A DNA stretch of 64,000 nt from Hydractinia symbiolongicarpus. Its lineage: Eukaryota; Cnidaria; Hydrozoa; Anthoathecata; Hydractiniidae. The stretch lies in assembly GCF_029227915.1 (NCBI RefSeq), contig NC_079877.1, positions 682,001 to 746,000 on the forward strand, given 5' to 3'. The notes under the pieces were generated by a model. That model was not told the origin of the DNA. It saw only the letters and a program-made list of their open reading frames with translations, and ran no database searches. Shown here in pieces: positions 35,801-48,775 of the stretch; within the stretch, counting starts at the first letter, position 1, and the number at the start of each line of letters is the position of its first letter. The translations under genes and the position numbers were made by a program.

Positions 35801-38315
35801 AATGAAAGAAGTTTAATCGCCGGCAAACGAAAACCCGCGATTTCCCGTAAATCCCGGGCTTGGCCCGTATAGTCGAATGTATACAAAGAAAGTACCCTGT
35901 GAGTAAACTCATTTCCCAAACGATTTTTTAAATTATTTTTTCACCACTAAAACGCATGAGACTTGTAGTTTTCCAAATTGTTTTCATTTTTGATGAGACG
36001 CTGAATAAAAGTAGTTTAATCGCCGGCAAACGAAAACCGGAGATTTCCCGTAAATCCCGTGCTTGGCCCGTATAGTCGAGTATATACAAAGAAAGTACCC
36101 TGTGAGTAAACTCATTTCCAGAACGATTTTTTAAATTATCTTTTCACCACTAAAACGTATGAGACTTGTAGTTTTCAAAAATGTTTTCATTTTTGATGAG
36201 ACGCTGAATAAAAGAAGTTTAATCGCCGGCAAACAAAAACCCGCGATTTCCCGTAAATCCCGGACTCGGCCCGTATAGTCAAAAGTATACAAAAAAGTAC
36301 CCTGCGAGTAAACTCATTTCCAGAACGATTTTTTAAATTATCTATTCACCACGAAAACGCACGAGACTTGTAGTTTTCAAAAATGTTTTCATTTTTGATG
36401 AGACGCTGAATAAAAGAAGTTTAATCGCCGGCAAACGAAAACCCGCGTATTCCTGTAAATCCCGGACTCGTTCCGTATAGTCAAAAGTATACAAAGAAAA
36501 TACCCTGTGAGTAAACTCATTTCCAGAACGATTTTTTAAATTATCGTTTCACCACTAAAACGTATGAGACTTGTAGTTTTCAAAAATGTTTTCATTTTTG
36601 ATGAGACGCTGAATAAAAGAAGTTTAATCGCCGGCAAACAAAAACCCGCGATTTCCCGTAAATCCCGGACTCGGCCCGTATAGTCAAAAGTATACAAAAA
36701 AGTACCCTGCGAGTAAACTCATTTCCAGAACGATTTTTTAAATTATCTTTTCACTACTTAAACGCATGAGACTTGTAGTTTTCAAAAATGTTTTCATTTT
36801 TGATGAGACGCTGAATAAAAGATGTTTAATCACCGGCAAACGAAAAGCCGCGATTTCCCGTAAATCCCGGACTCGGCCCGTATAGTCAAATGTATACAAA
36901 GAAAGTACCCAGGGAGTAAACTCATTTCCAGAACGATTTTTTAAATTATCTTTTCACCACTAAAACGCACGAGACTTGTAGTTTTCACAAATGTTTTCAT
37001 TTTTGATGAGACGCTGAATAAAAGAAGTTTAATCGCCGGCAAACGAAAACCCGCGAATTCCTGTAAATCCCGGACTCGGTCCGTATATTCAAAAGTATAC
37101 AAAGAAAGTACCCTGTAAGTAAACTCATTTCCAGAACGATTTTTTAAATTATCTTTTCACCACTAAAACGCACGAGACTTGTAGTTTTCAAAAATGTTTT
37201 CATTTTTGATGAGACGCCGAATAAAAGATGTTTAATCACCGGCAAACGAAAAGCCGCGATTTCCCGTAAATCCCGGGCTTGGCCCGGATAGTCGAATGTA
37301 TACAAAGAAAGTACCCTGTGAGTAAACTCATTTCCCAAACGATTTTTAAATTATTTTTTCACCACTAAAACGCATGAGACCTGTAGTTTTCAAAAATGTT
37401 TTCATTTTTGATGAGACGCTGAATAAAAGTAGTTTAATCGCCGGCAAACGAAAACCCGCGATTTCCCGTAAATCCCGTGCTTGGCCCGTATAGTCGAGCA
37501 TATACAAAGAAAGTACCCCGTGAGTAAACTCATTTCCAGAATGATTTTTTAAATTATCTTTTCACCACTAAAACGCATGAGACTTGTAGTTTTCAAAAAT
37601 GTTTTCATTTTTGATGAGACGCGGAATAAAAGAAGTTTAATCGCCGGCAAACGAAAACCCGCGATTTACTGTAAATCCCGGACTCGGCCCGTATAGTCAA
37701 AAGTATACAAAGAAAATACCCAGGGAGTAAACTCATTTCCAGAACGATTTTTCAAATTATCTTTTCACCACTAAAACGCACGAGACTTGTAGTTTTCAAA
37801 AATGTTTTCATTTTTGATGAGACGCTGAATAAAAGAAGTTTAATCGCCGGCAAACGAAAACCCGCGATTTCCCCTAAATCCCGGGCTTGGCCCGTATAGT
37901 CGAATGTATACAAAGAAAGTACCCTGTGAGTAAACTCATTTCCCAAACGATTTTTTAAATTATTTTTTCACCACTAAAACGCATAAGACTTGTAGTTTTC
38001 CAAATTGTTTTCATTTTTGATGAGACGCTGAATAAAAGTAGTTTAATCGCCGGCAAACGAAAACCGGAGATTTCCCGTAAATCCCGTGCTTGGCCCGTAT
38101 AGTCGAGTATATACAAAGAAAGTACCCTGTGAGTAAACTCATTTCCAGAACGATTTTTTAAATTATCTTTTCACCACTAAAACGTATGAGACTTGTAGTT
38201 TTCAAAAATGTTTTCATTTTTGATGAGACGCTGAATAAAAGAAGTTTAAGCGCCGGCAAACAAAAACCCGCGATTTCCCGTAAATCCCGGACTCGGTCCG
38301 TATAGTCAAAAGTAT
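32880..38315. repeat. Higher-order repeat, 14 monomers, ~2837 bp, nearly two units
   Basis: Units lie at about 32880-35716 and 35717-38315 (the second slightly short). Shared rare variants include TTATCTATTCACCACG (33504 and 36341), GTTTAAGCGCCGGC (35406 and 38244) and TTTTCACTACTTAAACG (33911 and 36748). The second unit diverges near 38318, where AAAAAAGTACCCTGCGAG is replaced by AAAGAAAATACCCAGG. Confidence 0.88.
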
Positions 38316-40790
38316 ACAAAGAAAATACCCAGGGAGTAAACTCATTTCCAGAACGATTTTTCAAATTATCTTTTCACCACTAAAACGCACGAGACTTGTA
38401 GTTTTCAAAAATGTTTTCATTTTTGATGAGACGCTGAAAAAAAGATGTTTAATCACCGGCAAACGAAAAGCCGCGATTTCCCGTAAATCCCGGGCTTGGC
38501 CCGGATAGTCGAATGTATACAAAGAAAGTACCCTGTGAGTAAACTCATTTCCCAAACGATTTTTAAATTATTTTTTCACCACTAAAACGCATGAGACCTG
38601 TAGTTTTCAAAAATGTTTTCATTTTTGATGAGACGCTGAATAAAAGTAGTTTAATCGCCGGCAAACGAAAACCCGCGATTTCCCGTAAATCCAGTGCTTG
38701 GCCCGTATAGTCGAGCATATACAAAGAAAGTACCCCGTGAGTAAACTCATTTCCAGAATGATTTTTTAAATTATCTTTTCACCACTAAAACGCATGAGAC
38801 TTGTAGTTTTCAAAAATGTTTTCATTTTTGATGAGACGCTGAATAAAAGAAGTTTAATCGCCGGCAAACGAAAACCCGCGTATTCCTGTAAATCCCGGAC
38901 TCGTTCCGTATAGTCAAAAGTATACAAAGAAAATACCCAGGGAGTAAACTCATTTCCAGAACGATTTTTTAAATTATCTTTTCACCACTTAAACGCATGA
39001 GACTTGTAGTTTTCAAAAATGTTTTCATTTTTGATGAGACGCTGAATAAAAGATGTTTAATCACCGGCAAACGAAAAGCCGCGTTTTCCCGTAAATCCCG
39101 GACTCGGCCCGTATAGTCAAATGTATACAAAGAAAGTACCCAGGGAGTAAACTCATTTCCAGAACGATTTTTTAAATTATCTTTTCACCACTAAAACGCA
39201 CGAGACTTGTAGTTTTCACAAATGTTTTCATTTTTGATGAGACGCTGAATAAAAGAAGTTTAATCGCCGGCAAACGAAAACCCGCGAATTCCTGTAAATC
39301 CCGGACTCGGTCCGTATATTCAAAAGTATACAAAGAAAGTAACCTGTAAGTAAACTCATTTCCAGAACGATTTTTTAATTTATCTTTTCACCACTAAAAC
39401 GCACGAGACTTGTAGTTTTCAAAAATGTTTTCATTTTTGATGAGACGCTGAATAAAAGATGTTTAATCACCGGCAAACGAAAAGCCGCGATTTCCCGTAA
39501 ATCCCAGGCTTGGCCCGGATAGTCGAATGTATACAAAGAAAGTACCCTGTGAGTAAACTCATTTCCCAAACGATTTTTAAATTATTTTTTCACCACTAAA
39601 ACGCATGAGACCTGTAGTTTTCAAAAATGTTTTCATTTTTGATGAGACGCTGAATAAAAGTAGTTTAATCGCCGGCAAACGAAAACCCGCGATTTCCCGT
39701 AAATCCCGTGCTTGGCCCGTATAGTCAAAAGTATACAAAGAAAATACCCAGGGAGTAAACTCATTTCCAGAACGATTTTTCAAATTATCTTTTCACCACT
39801 AAAACGCACGAGACTTGTAGTTTTCAAAAATGTTTTCATTTTTGATGAGACGCTGAATAAAAGAAGTTTAATCGCCGGCAAACGAAAACCCGCGATTTCA
39901 TCTAAATCCAGGACTCGGCCCGTATAGTCAAAAGTATATAAAGAAACTACCCAGGTAGTAAACTCATTTCCCGAACGATTTTTTAAATTATTTTTTGAAC
40001 ACTAAAACCCATGAGACTTGTAGTTTTCAGGAATGTTTTCATTTTTGATGAGACGCTGAATAAAAGTAGTTTAATCGCCGGCAAACGAAAACCCGCGATT
40101 TCCCGTAAATCCCGTGCTTGGCCCGTATAGTCGAGCATATACAAAGAAAGTACCCTGTGAGTAAACTCATTTCCAGAACGATTTTTTAAATTATCTTTTC
40201 ACCACTAAAACGCACGAGACTTGTAGTTTTCAAAAATGTTTTCATTTTTGATGAGACGCTGAAAAAAAGATGTTTAATCACCGGCAAACGAAAAGCCGCG
40301 ATTTCCCGTAAATCCCGGGCTTGGCCCGGATAGTCGAATGTATACAAAGAAAGTACCCTGTGAGTAAACTCATTTCCCAAACGATTTTTAAATTATTTTT
40401 TCACCACTAAAACGCATGAGACCTGTAGTTTTCAAAAATGTTTTCATTTTTGATGAGACGCTGAATAAAAGTAGTTTAATCGCCGGCAAACGAAAACCCG
40501 CGATTTCCCGTAAATCCTGTGCTTGGCCCGAATAGTCGAGCATATACAAAGAAAGTACCCCGTGAGTAAACTCATTTCCAGAATGATTTTTTAAATTATC
40601 TTTTCACCACTAAAACGCATGAGACTTGTAGTTTTCAAAAATGTTTTCATTTTTGATGAGACGCGGAATAAAAGAACTTTAATCGCCGGCAAACGAAAAC
40701 CCGCGATTTACTGTAAATCCCGGACTCGGCCCGTATAGTCAAAAGTATACAAAGAAAATTCCCAGGGAGTAAACTCATTTCCAGAACGAT
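38316..40790. repeat. Mosaic satellite segment with a 9-monomer partial duplication
   Basis: About 38340-38830 matches about 40165-40655 at 1825 bp, with GCTGAAAAAAAGATG as the private marker (38433 and 40258). The rest is a mosaic of monomers also found at 25.5-27, 34.3-35 and 43-47 kb. No gene is seen. Confidence 0.7.
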
Positions 40791-43700
40791 TTTTCAAATT
40801 ATCTTTTCACCACTAAAACGCACGAGACTTGTAGTTTTCAAAAATGTTTTCATTTTTGATGAGACGCTGAATAAAAGAAGTTTAATCGCCGGCAAACGAA
40901 AACCCGCGATTTTCCCTAAATCCCGGACTCGGCCCGTATAGTCAAAAGTATATAAAGAAACTACCCAGGTAGTAAACTCATTTCCCGAACGATTTTTTAA
41001 ATTATTTTTTAAACACTAAAACCCATGAGACTTGTAGTTTTCAGGAATGTTTTCATTTTTGATGAGACGCTGAATAAAAGTAGTTTAATCGCCGGCAAAC
41101 GAAAACCCGCGATTTCCCGTAAATCCCGTGCTTGGCCCGTATAGTCGAGCATATACAAAGAAAGTACCCTGTGAGTAAACTCATTTCCAGAACGATTTTT
41201 TAAATTATCTTTTCACCACTAAAACGCATGAGACTTGTACTTTTCAAAAATATTTTCATTTTTGATGAGACGCTGAATAAAAGAAGTTTAATCGCCGGCA
41301 AACGAAAACCCGCGATTTCCCCTAAATCCCGGACTCGGCCCGTATAGTCAAAAGTATATAAAGAAACTACCCAGGTAGTAAACTCATTTCGCGAACGATT
41401 TTTTAAATTATTTTTTGACCACTAAAACCCACGAGACTTGTAGTTTTCAGGAATGTATTCATTTTTGATGAGACGCTGAATAAAAGTAGTTTAATCGCCG
41501 GTAAACGAAAACCCGCGATTTCCCGTAAATCCCGGGCTTGGCCCGTATAGTCGAATGTATACAAAGAAAGTACCCTGTGAGTAAACTCATTTCCCAAACG
41601 ATTTTTTAAATTATTTTTTCACCACTAAAACGCATAAGACTTGTAGTTTTCCAAATTGTTTTCATTTTTGATGAGACGCTGAATAAAAGTAGTTTAATCG
41701 CCGGCAAACGAAAACCGGAGATTTCCCGTAAATCCCGTGCTTGGCCGTATAGTCGAGTATATACAAAGAAAGTACCCTGTGAGTAAACTCATTTCCAGAA
41801 CGATTTTTTAAATTATCTTTTCACCACTAAAACGTATGAGACTTGTAGTTTTCAAAAATGTTTTCATTTTTGATGAGACGCTGAATAAAAGAAGTTTAAT
41901 CGCCGGCAAACAAAAACCCGCGATTTCCCGTAAATCCCGGACTCGGCCCGTATAGTCAAAAGTATACAAAAAAGTACCCTGCGAGTAAACTCATTTATAG
42001 AACGATTTTTTAAATTATCTTTTCACCAAGAAAACGCACGAGACTTGTAGTTTTCAAAAATGTTTTCATTTTTGATGAGACGCTGAATAAAAGAAGTTTA
42101 ATCGCCGGCAAACGAAAACCCGCGTATTCCTGTAAATCCCGGACTCGTTCCGTATAGTCAAAAGTATACAAAGAAAATACCCAGGGAGTAAACTCATTTC
42201 CAGAACAATTTTTTAAATTATCTTTTCACCACTAAAACGTATGAGACTTGTAGTTTTCAAAAATGTTTTCATTTTTGATGAGACGCTGAATAAAAGAAGT
42301 TTAATCGCCGGCAAACAAAAACCCGCGATTTCCCGTAAATCCCGGACTCGGCCCGTATAGTCAAAAGTATACAAAAAAGTACCCTGCAAGTAAACTCATT
42401 TCCAGAACGATTTTTTAAATTATCTTTTCACCACGAAAACGCACGAGACTTGTAGTTTTCAAAAATGTTTTCATTTTTGATGAGACGCTGAATAAAAGAA
42501 GTTTAAACGCCGGCAAACGAAAACCCGCGTATTCCTGTAAATCCCGGACTCGTTCCGTATAGTCAAAAGTATACAAAGAAAATACCCAGGGAGTAAACTC
42601 ATTTCCAGAACGATTTTTTAAATTATCTTTTCACCACTTAAACGCATGAGACTTGTAGTTTTCTAAAATGTTTTCATTTTTGATGAGACGCTGAATAAAA
42701 GATGTTTAATCACCGGCAAACTAAAAGCCGCGATTTCCCGTAAATCCCGGACTCGGCCCGTATAGTCAAATGTATACAAAGAAAGTACCCAGGGAGTAAA
42801 CTCATTTCCAGAACGATTTTTTAAATTATCTTTTCACCACTAAAACGCACGAGACTTGTAGTTTTCACAAATGTTTTCATTTTTGATGAGACGCTGAATA
42901 AAAGAAGTTTAATCGCCGGCAAACGAAAACCCGCGAATTCCTGTAAATCCCGGACTCGGTCCGTATATTCAAAAGTATACAAAGAAAGTAACCTGTAAGT
43001 AAACTCATTTCCAGAACGATTTTTTAATTTATCTTTTCACCACTAAAACGCACGAGACTTGTAGTTTTCAAAAATGCTTTCATTTTTGATGAGACGCTGA
43101 ATAAAAGATGTTTAATCACCGGCAAACGAAAAGCCGCGATTTCCCGTAAATCCCGGGCTTGGCCCGGATAGTCGAATGTATACAAAGAAAGTACCCTGTG
43201 AGTAAACTCATTTCCAGAACGATTTTTCAAATTATCTTTTCACCACTAAAACGCACGAGACTTGTAGTTTTCAAAAATGTTTTCATTTTTGATGAGACGC
43301 CGAATAAAAGAAGTTTAATCGCCGGCAAACGAAAACCCGCGATTTCATCTAAATCCCGGAGTCGGCCCGTATAGTCAAAAGTATATAAAGAAACTACCCA
43401 GGTAGTAAACTCATTTCCCGAACGATTTTTTAAATTATTTTTTGACCACTAAAACCCATGAGACTTGTAGTTTTCAGGAATGTTTTCATTTTTGATGAGA
43501 CGCTGAATAACAGTAGTTTAATCGCCGGCAAACGAAAACCCGCGATTTCCCGTAAATCCCGTGCTTGGCCCGTATAGTCGAGCATATACAAAGAAAGTAC
43601 CCTGTGAGTAAACTCATTTCCAGAACGATTTTTTAAATTATCTTTTCACCACTAAAACGCATGAGACTTGTACTTTTCAAAAATATTTTCATTTTTGATG

Positions 43701-45647
43701 AGACGCTGAATAAAAGAAGTTTAATCGCCGGCAAACGAAAACCCGCGATTTCCCCTAAATCCCGGACTCGGCCCGTATAGTCAAAAGTATATAAAGAAAC
43801 TACCCAGGTAGTAAACTCATTTACCGAACGATTTTTTAAATTATTTTTTGACCACTAAAACCCACGAGACTTGTAGTTTTCAGGAATGTTTTCATTTTTG
43901 ATGAGACGCTGAATAAAAGAAGTTTAATCGCCGGCAAACGAAAACCCGCGATTTCCCGTAAATCCCGGGCTTGGCCCGTATAGTCGAATGTATACAAAGA
44001 AAGTACCCTGTCAGTAAACTCATTTCCCAAACGATTTTTTAAATTATTTTTTCACCACTAAAACGCATAAGACTTGTAGTTTTCCAAATTGTTTTCATTT
44101 TTGATGAGACGCTGAATAAAAGTAGTTTAATCGCCGGCAAACGAAAACCGGAGATTTCCCGTAAATCCCGTGCTTGGCCGTATAGTCGAGTATATACAAA
44201 GAAAGTACCCTGTGAGTAAACTCATTTCCAGAACGATTTTTTAAATTATCTTTTCACCACTAAAACGTATGAGACTTGTAGTTTTCAAAAATGTTTTCAT
44301 TTTTGATGAGACGCTGAATAAAAGAAGTTTAATCGCCGGCAAACAAAAACCCGCGATTTCCCGTAAATCCCGGACTCGGCCCGTATAGTCAAAAGTATAC
44401 AAAAAAGTACCCTGCGAGTAAACTCATTTCCAGAACGATTTTTTAAATTATCTTTTCACCACGAAAACGCACGAGACTTGTAGTTTTCAAAAATGTTTTC
44501 ATTTTTGATGAGACGCTGAATAAAAGAAGTTTAATCGCCGGCAAACGAAAACCCGCGTATTCCTGTAAATCCCGGACTCGTTCCGTATAGTCAAAAGTAT
44601 ACAAAGAAAATACCCAGGGAGTAAACTCATTTCCAGAACGATTTTTTAAATTATCTTTTCACCACTAAAACGTATGAGACTTGTAGTTTTCAAAAATGTT
44701 TTCATTTTTCATGAGACGCTGAATAAAAGAAGTTTAATCGCCGGCAAACAAAAACCCGCGATTTCCCGTAAATCCCGGACTCGGCCCGTATAGTCAAAAG
44801 TATACAAAAAAGTACCCTGCAAGTAAACTCATTTCCAGAACGATTTTTTAAATTATCTTTTCACCACGAAAACGCACGAGACTTGTAGTTTTCAAAAATG
44901 TTTTCATTTTTGATGAGACGCTGATTAAAAGAAGTTTAATCGCCGGCAAACGAAAACCCGCGTATTCCTGTAAATCCCGGACTCGTTCCGTATAGTCAAA
45001 AGTATACAAAGAAAATACCCAGGGAGTAAACTCATTTCCAGAACGATTTTTTAAATTATCTTTTCACCACTTAAACGCATGAGACTTGTAGTTTTCAAAA
45101 ATGTTTTCATTTTTGATGAGACGCTGAATAAAAGATGTTTAATCACCGGCAAACGAAAAGCCGCGATTTCCTGTAAATCCCGGACTCGGCCCGTATAGTC
45201 AAATGTATACAAAGAAAGTACCCAGGGAGTAAACTCATTTCCAGAACGATTTTTTAAATTATCTTTTCACCACTAAAACGCACGAGACTTGTAGTTTTCA
45301 CAAATGTTTTCATTTTTGATGAGACGCTGAATAAAAGAAGTTTAATCGCCGGCAAACGAAAACCCGCGAATTCCTGTAAATCCCGGACTCGGTCCGTATA
45401 TTCAAAAGTATACAAAGAAAGTAACCTGTAAGTAAACTCATTTCCAGAACGATTTTTTAATTTATCTTTTCACCACTAAAACGCACGAGACTTGTAGTTT
45501 TCAAAAATGTTTTCATTTTTGATGAGACGCTGAATAAAAGATGTTTAATCACCGGCAAACGAAAAGCCGCGATTTCCCGTAAATCCCGGGCTTGGCCCGG
45601 ATAGTCGAATGTATACAAAGAAAGTACCCTGTGAGTAAACTCATTTC
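40790..45647. repeat. Higher-order repeat, 12 monomers, ~2433 bp, two units
   Basis: Units lie at about 40790-43222 and 43223-45647. Shared private markers are a single-C loss giving CTTGGCCGTATAG (41740 and 44173), CCCTGCAAGTAAACTC (42382 and 44815) and AAAGTAACCTGTAAG (42986 and 45419). The segment 43220-43640 also matches about 46058-46480 at 2838 bp, sharing GATTTCATCTAAATCC and GAATAACAGTAG. Confidence 0.82.
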
Positions 45648-47091
45648 CCAAACGATTTTTAAATTATTTTTTCACCACTAAAACGCATGAGACCTGTAGT
45701 TTTCAAAAATGTTTTCATTTTTGATGAGACGCTGAATAAAAGTAGTTTAATCGCCGGCAAACGAAAACCCGCGATTTCCCGTAAATCCCGTGCTTGGCCC
45801 GTATAGTCGAGCATATACAAAGAAAGTACCCCGTGAGTAAACTCATTTCCAGAATGATTTTTTAAATTATCTTTTCACCACTAAAACGCACGAGACTTGT
45901 AGTTTTCAAAAATGTTTTCATTTTTGATGAGACGCGGAATAAAAGAAGTTTAATCGCCGGCAAACGAAAACCCGCGATTTACTGTAAATCCCGGACTCGG
46001 CCCGTATAGTCAAAAGTATACAAAGAAAATACCCAGGGAGTAAACTCATTTCCAGAACGATTTTTCAAATTATCTTTTCACCACTAAAACGCACGAGACT
46101 TGTAGTTTTCAAAAATGTTTTCATTTTTGATGAGACGCTGAATAAAAGAAGTTTAATCGCCGGCAAACGAAAACCCGCGATTTCATCTAAATCCCGGACT
46201 CGGCCCGTATAGTCAAAAGTATATAAAGAAACTACCCAGGTAGTAAACTCATTTCCCGAACGATTTTTTAAATTATTTTTTGACCACTAAAACCCATGAG
46301 ACTTGTAGTTTTCAGGAATGTTTTCATTTTTGATGAGACGCTGAATAACAGTAGTTTAATCGCCGGCAAACGAAAACCCGCGATTTCCCGTAAATCCCGT
46401 GCTTGGCCCGTATAGTCGAGCATATACAAAGAAAGTACCCTGTGAGTAAACTCATTTCCAGAACGATTTTTTAAATTATCTTTTCACCACTAAAACGCAC
46501 GAGACTTGTAGTTTTCAAAAATGTTTTCATTTTTGATGAGACGCTGAATAAAAGATGTTTAATCACCGGCAAACGAAAAGCCGCGATTTCCCGTAAATCA
46601 CGGGCTTGGCCCGGATAGTCGAATGTATACAAAGAAAGTACCCTGTGAGTAAACTCATTTCCTAAACGATTTTTAAATTATTTTTTCACCACTAAAACGC
46701 ATGAGACCTGTAGTTTTCAAAAATGTTTTCATTTTTGATGAGACGCTGAATAAAAGTAGTTTAATCGCCGGCAAACGAAAACCCGCGATTTCCCGTAAAT
46801 CCCGTGCTTGGCCCGTATAGTCGAGCATATACAAAGAAAGTACCCCGTGAGTAAACTCATTTCCAGAATGATTTTTTAAATTATCTTTTCACCACTAAAA
46901 CGCATGAGACTTGTAGTTTTCAAAAATGTTTTCATTTTTGATGAGACGCGGAATAAAAGAAGTTTAATCGCCGGCAAACGAAAACCCGCGATTTACTGTA
47001 AATCCCGGACTCGGCCCGTATAGTCAAAAGTATACAAAGAAAATACCCAGGGAGTAAACTCATTTCCAGAACGATTTTTCAAATTATCTTT
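45648..47091. repeat. Mosaic satellite monomers between higher-order blocks
   Basis: About seven monomers matching types seen at 38.5-41 kb and 43.2-43.6 kb. No gene, spacer or foreign insertion is seen. Confidence 0.7.
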
Positions 47092-48775
47092 TCACCACTA
47101 AAACGCACGAGACTTGTAGTTTTCAAAAATGTTTTCATTTTTGATGAGACGCTGAATAAAAGAAGTTTAATTGCCGGCAAACGAAAACCCGCGATTTCCC
47201 CTAAATCCCGGACTCGGCCCGTATAGTCAAAAGTATATAAAGAAACTACCCAGGTAGTAAACTCATTTCCCGAACGATTTTTTAAATTATTTTTTGACCA
47301 CTAAAACCCATGAGACTTGTAGTTTTCAGGAATGTTTTCATTTTTGATGAGACGCTGAATAAAAGTAGTTTAATCGCCGGCAAACGAAAACCCGCGATTT
47401 CCCGTAAATCCCGTTCTTGGCCCGTATAGTCGAGCATATACAAAGAAAGTACCCTGTGAGTAAACTCATTTCCAGAACGATTTTTTAAATTATCTTTTCA
47501 CCACTAAAACGCATGAGACTTGTACTTTTCAAAAATATTTTCATTTTTGATGAGACGCGGAATAAAAGATGTTTAATCACCGGCAAACGAAAAGCCGCGA
47601 TTTCCCGTAAATCCCAGACTCGGCCCGTATAGTCAAAAGTATATAAAGAAAGTACCCAGGGAGTAAACTCATTTCCAGAACGATTTTTTAAATTATCTTT
47701 TCACCACTAAAACGCACGAGACTTGTAGTTTTCACAAATGTTTTCATTTTTGATGAGACGCTGAATAAAAGAAGATTAATCGCCGGCACAAAAAAACCCG
47801 CGAATTCCTGTAAATCCCGGACTCGGTCCGTATATTCAAAAGTATACAAAGAAAATACCCTGTGAGTAAACTCATTTCCAGAACGATTTTTTAAATTATC
47901 TTTTCACCACTAAAACGCACGAGACTTGTAGTTTTCAAAAATGTTTTCATTTTTGATGAGACGCTGAATAAAAGAAGTTTAATTGCCGGCAAACGAAAAC
48001 CCGCGATTTCCCCTAAATCCCGGACTCGGCCCGTATAGTCAAAAGTATATAAAGAAACTACCCAGGTAGTAAACTCATTTCCCGAACGATTTTTTAAATT
48101 ATTTTTTGACCACTAAAACCCATGAGACTTGTAGTTTTCAGGAATGTTTTCATTTTTGATGAGACGCTGAATAAAAGTAGTTTAATCGCCGGCAAACGAA
48201 AACCCGCGATTTCCCGTAAATCCCGTTCTTGGCCCGTATAGTCGAGCATATACAAAGAAAGTACCCTGTGAGTAAACTCATTTCCAGAACGATTTTTTAA
48301 ATTATCTTTTCACCACTAAAACGCATGAGACTTGTACTTTTCAAAAATATTTTCATTTTTGATGAGACGCGGAATAAAAGATGTTTAATCACCGGCAAAC
48401 GAAAAGCCGCGATTTCCCGTAAATCCCAGACTCGGCCCGTATAGTCAAAAGTATATAAAGAAAGTACCCAGGGAGTAAACTCATTTCCAGAACGATTTTT
48501 TAAATTATCTTTTCACCACTAAAACGCACGAGACTTGTAGTTTTCACAAATGTTTTCATTTTTGATGAGACGCTGAATAAAAGAAGATTAATCGCCGGCA
48601 CAAAAAAACCCGCGAATTCCTGTAAATCCCGGACTCGGTCCGTATATTCAAAAGTATACAAAGAAAATACCCTGTGAGTAAACTCATTTCCAGAACGATT
48701 TTTTAAATTATCTTTTCACCACTAAAACGCACGAGACTTGTAGTTTTCAAAAATGTTTTCATTTTTGATGAGACG
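47092..48775. repeat. Tandem duplication of 4 monomers, 812 bp, two units
   Basis: Units lie at about 47092-47903 and 47904-48715, with the match continuing to about 48775. Private markers repeat at exactly 812 bp: TTTAATTGCCGGC (47167 and 47979), CCCGTTCTTGGCCC (47410 and 48222) and GAAGATTAATCGCCGGC (47771 and 48583). The copies appear essentially identical, so this is among the most recent events in the window. Confidence 0.9.
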
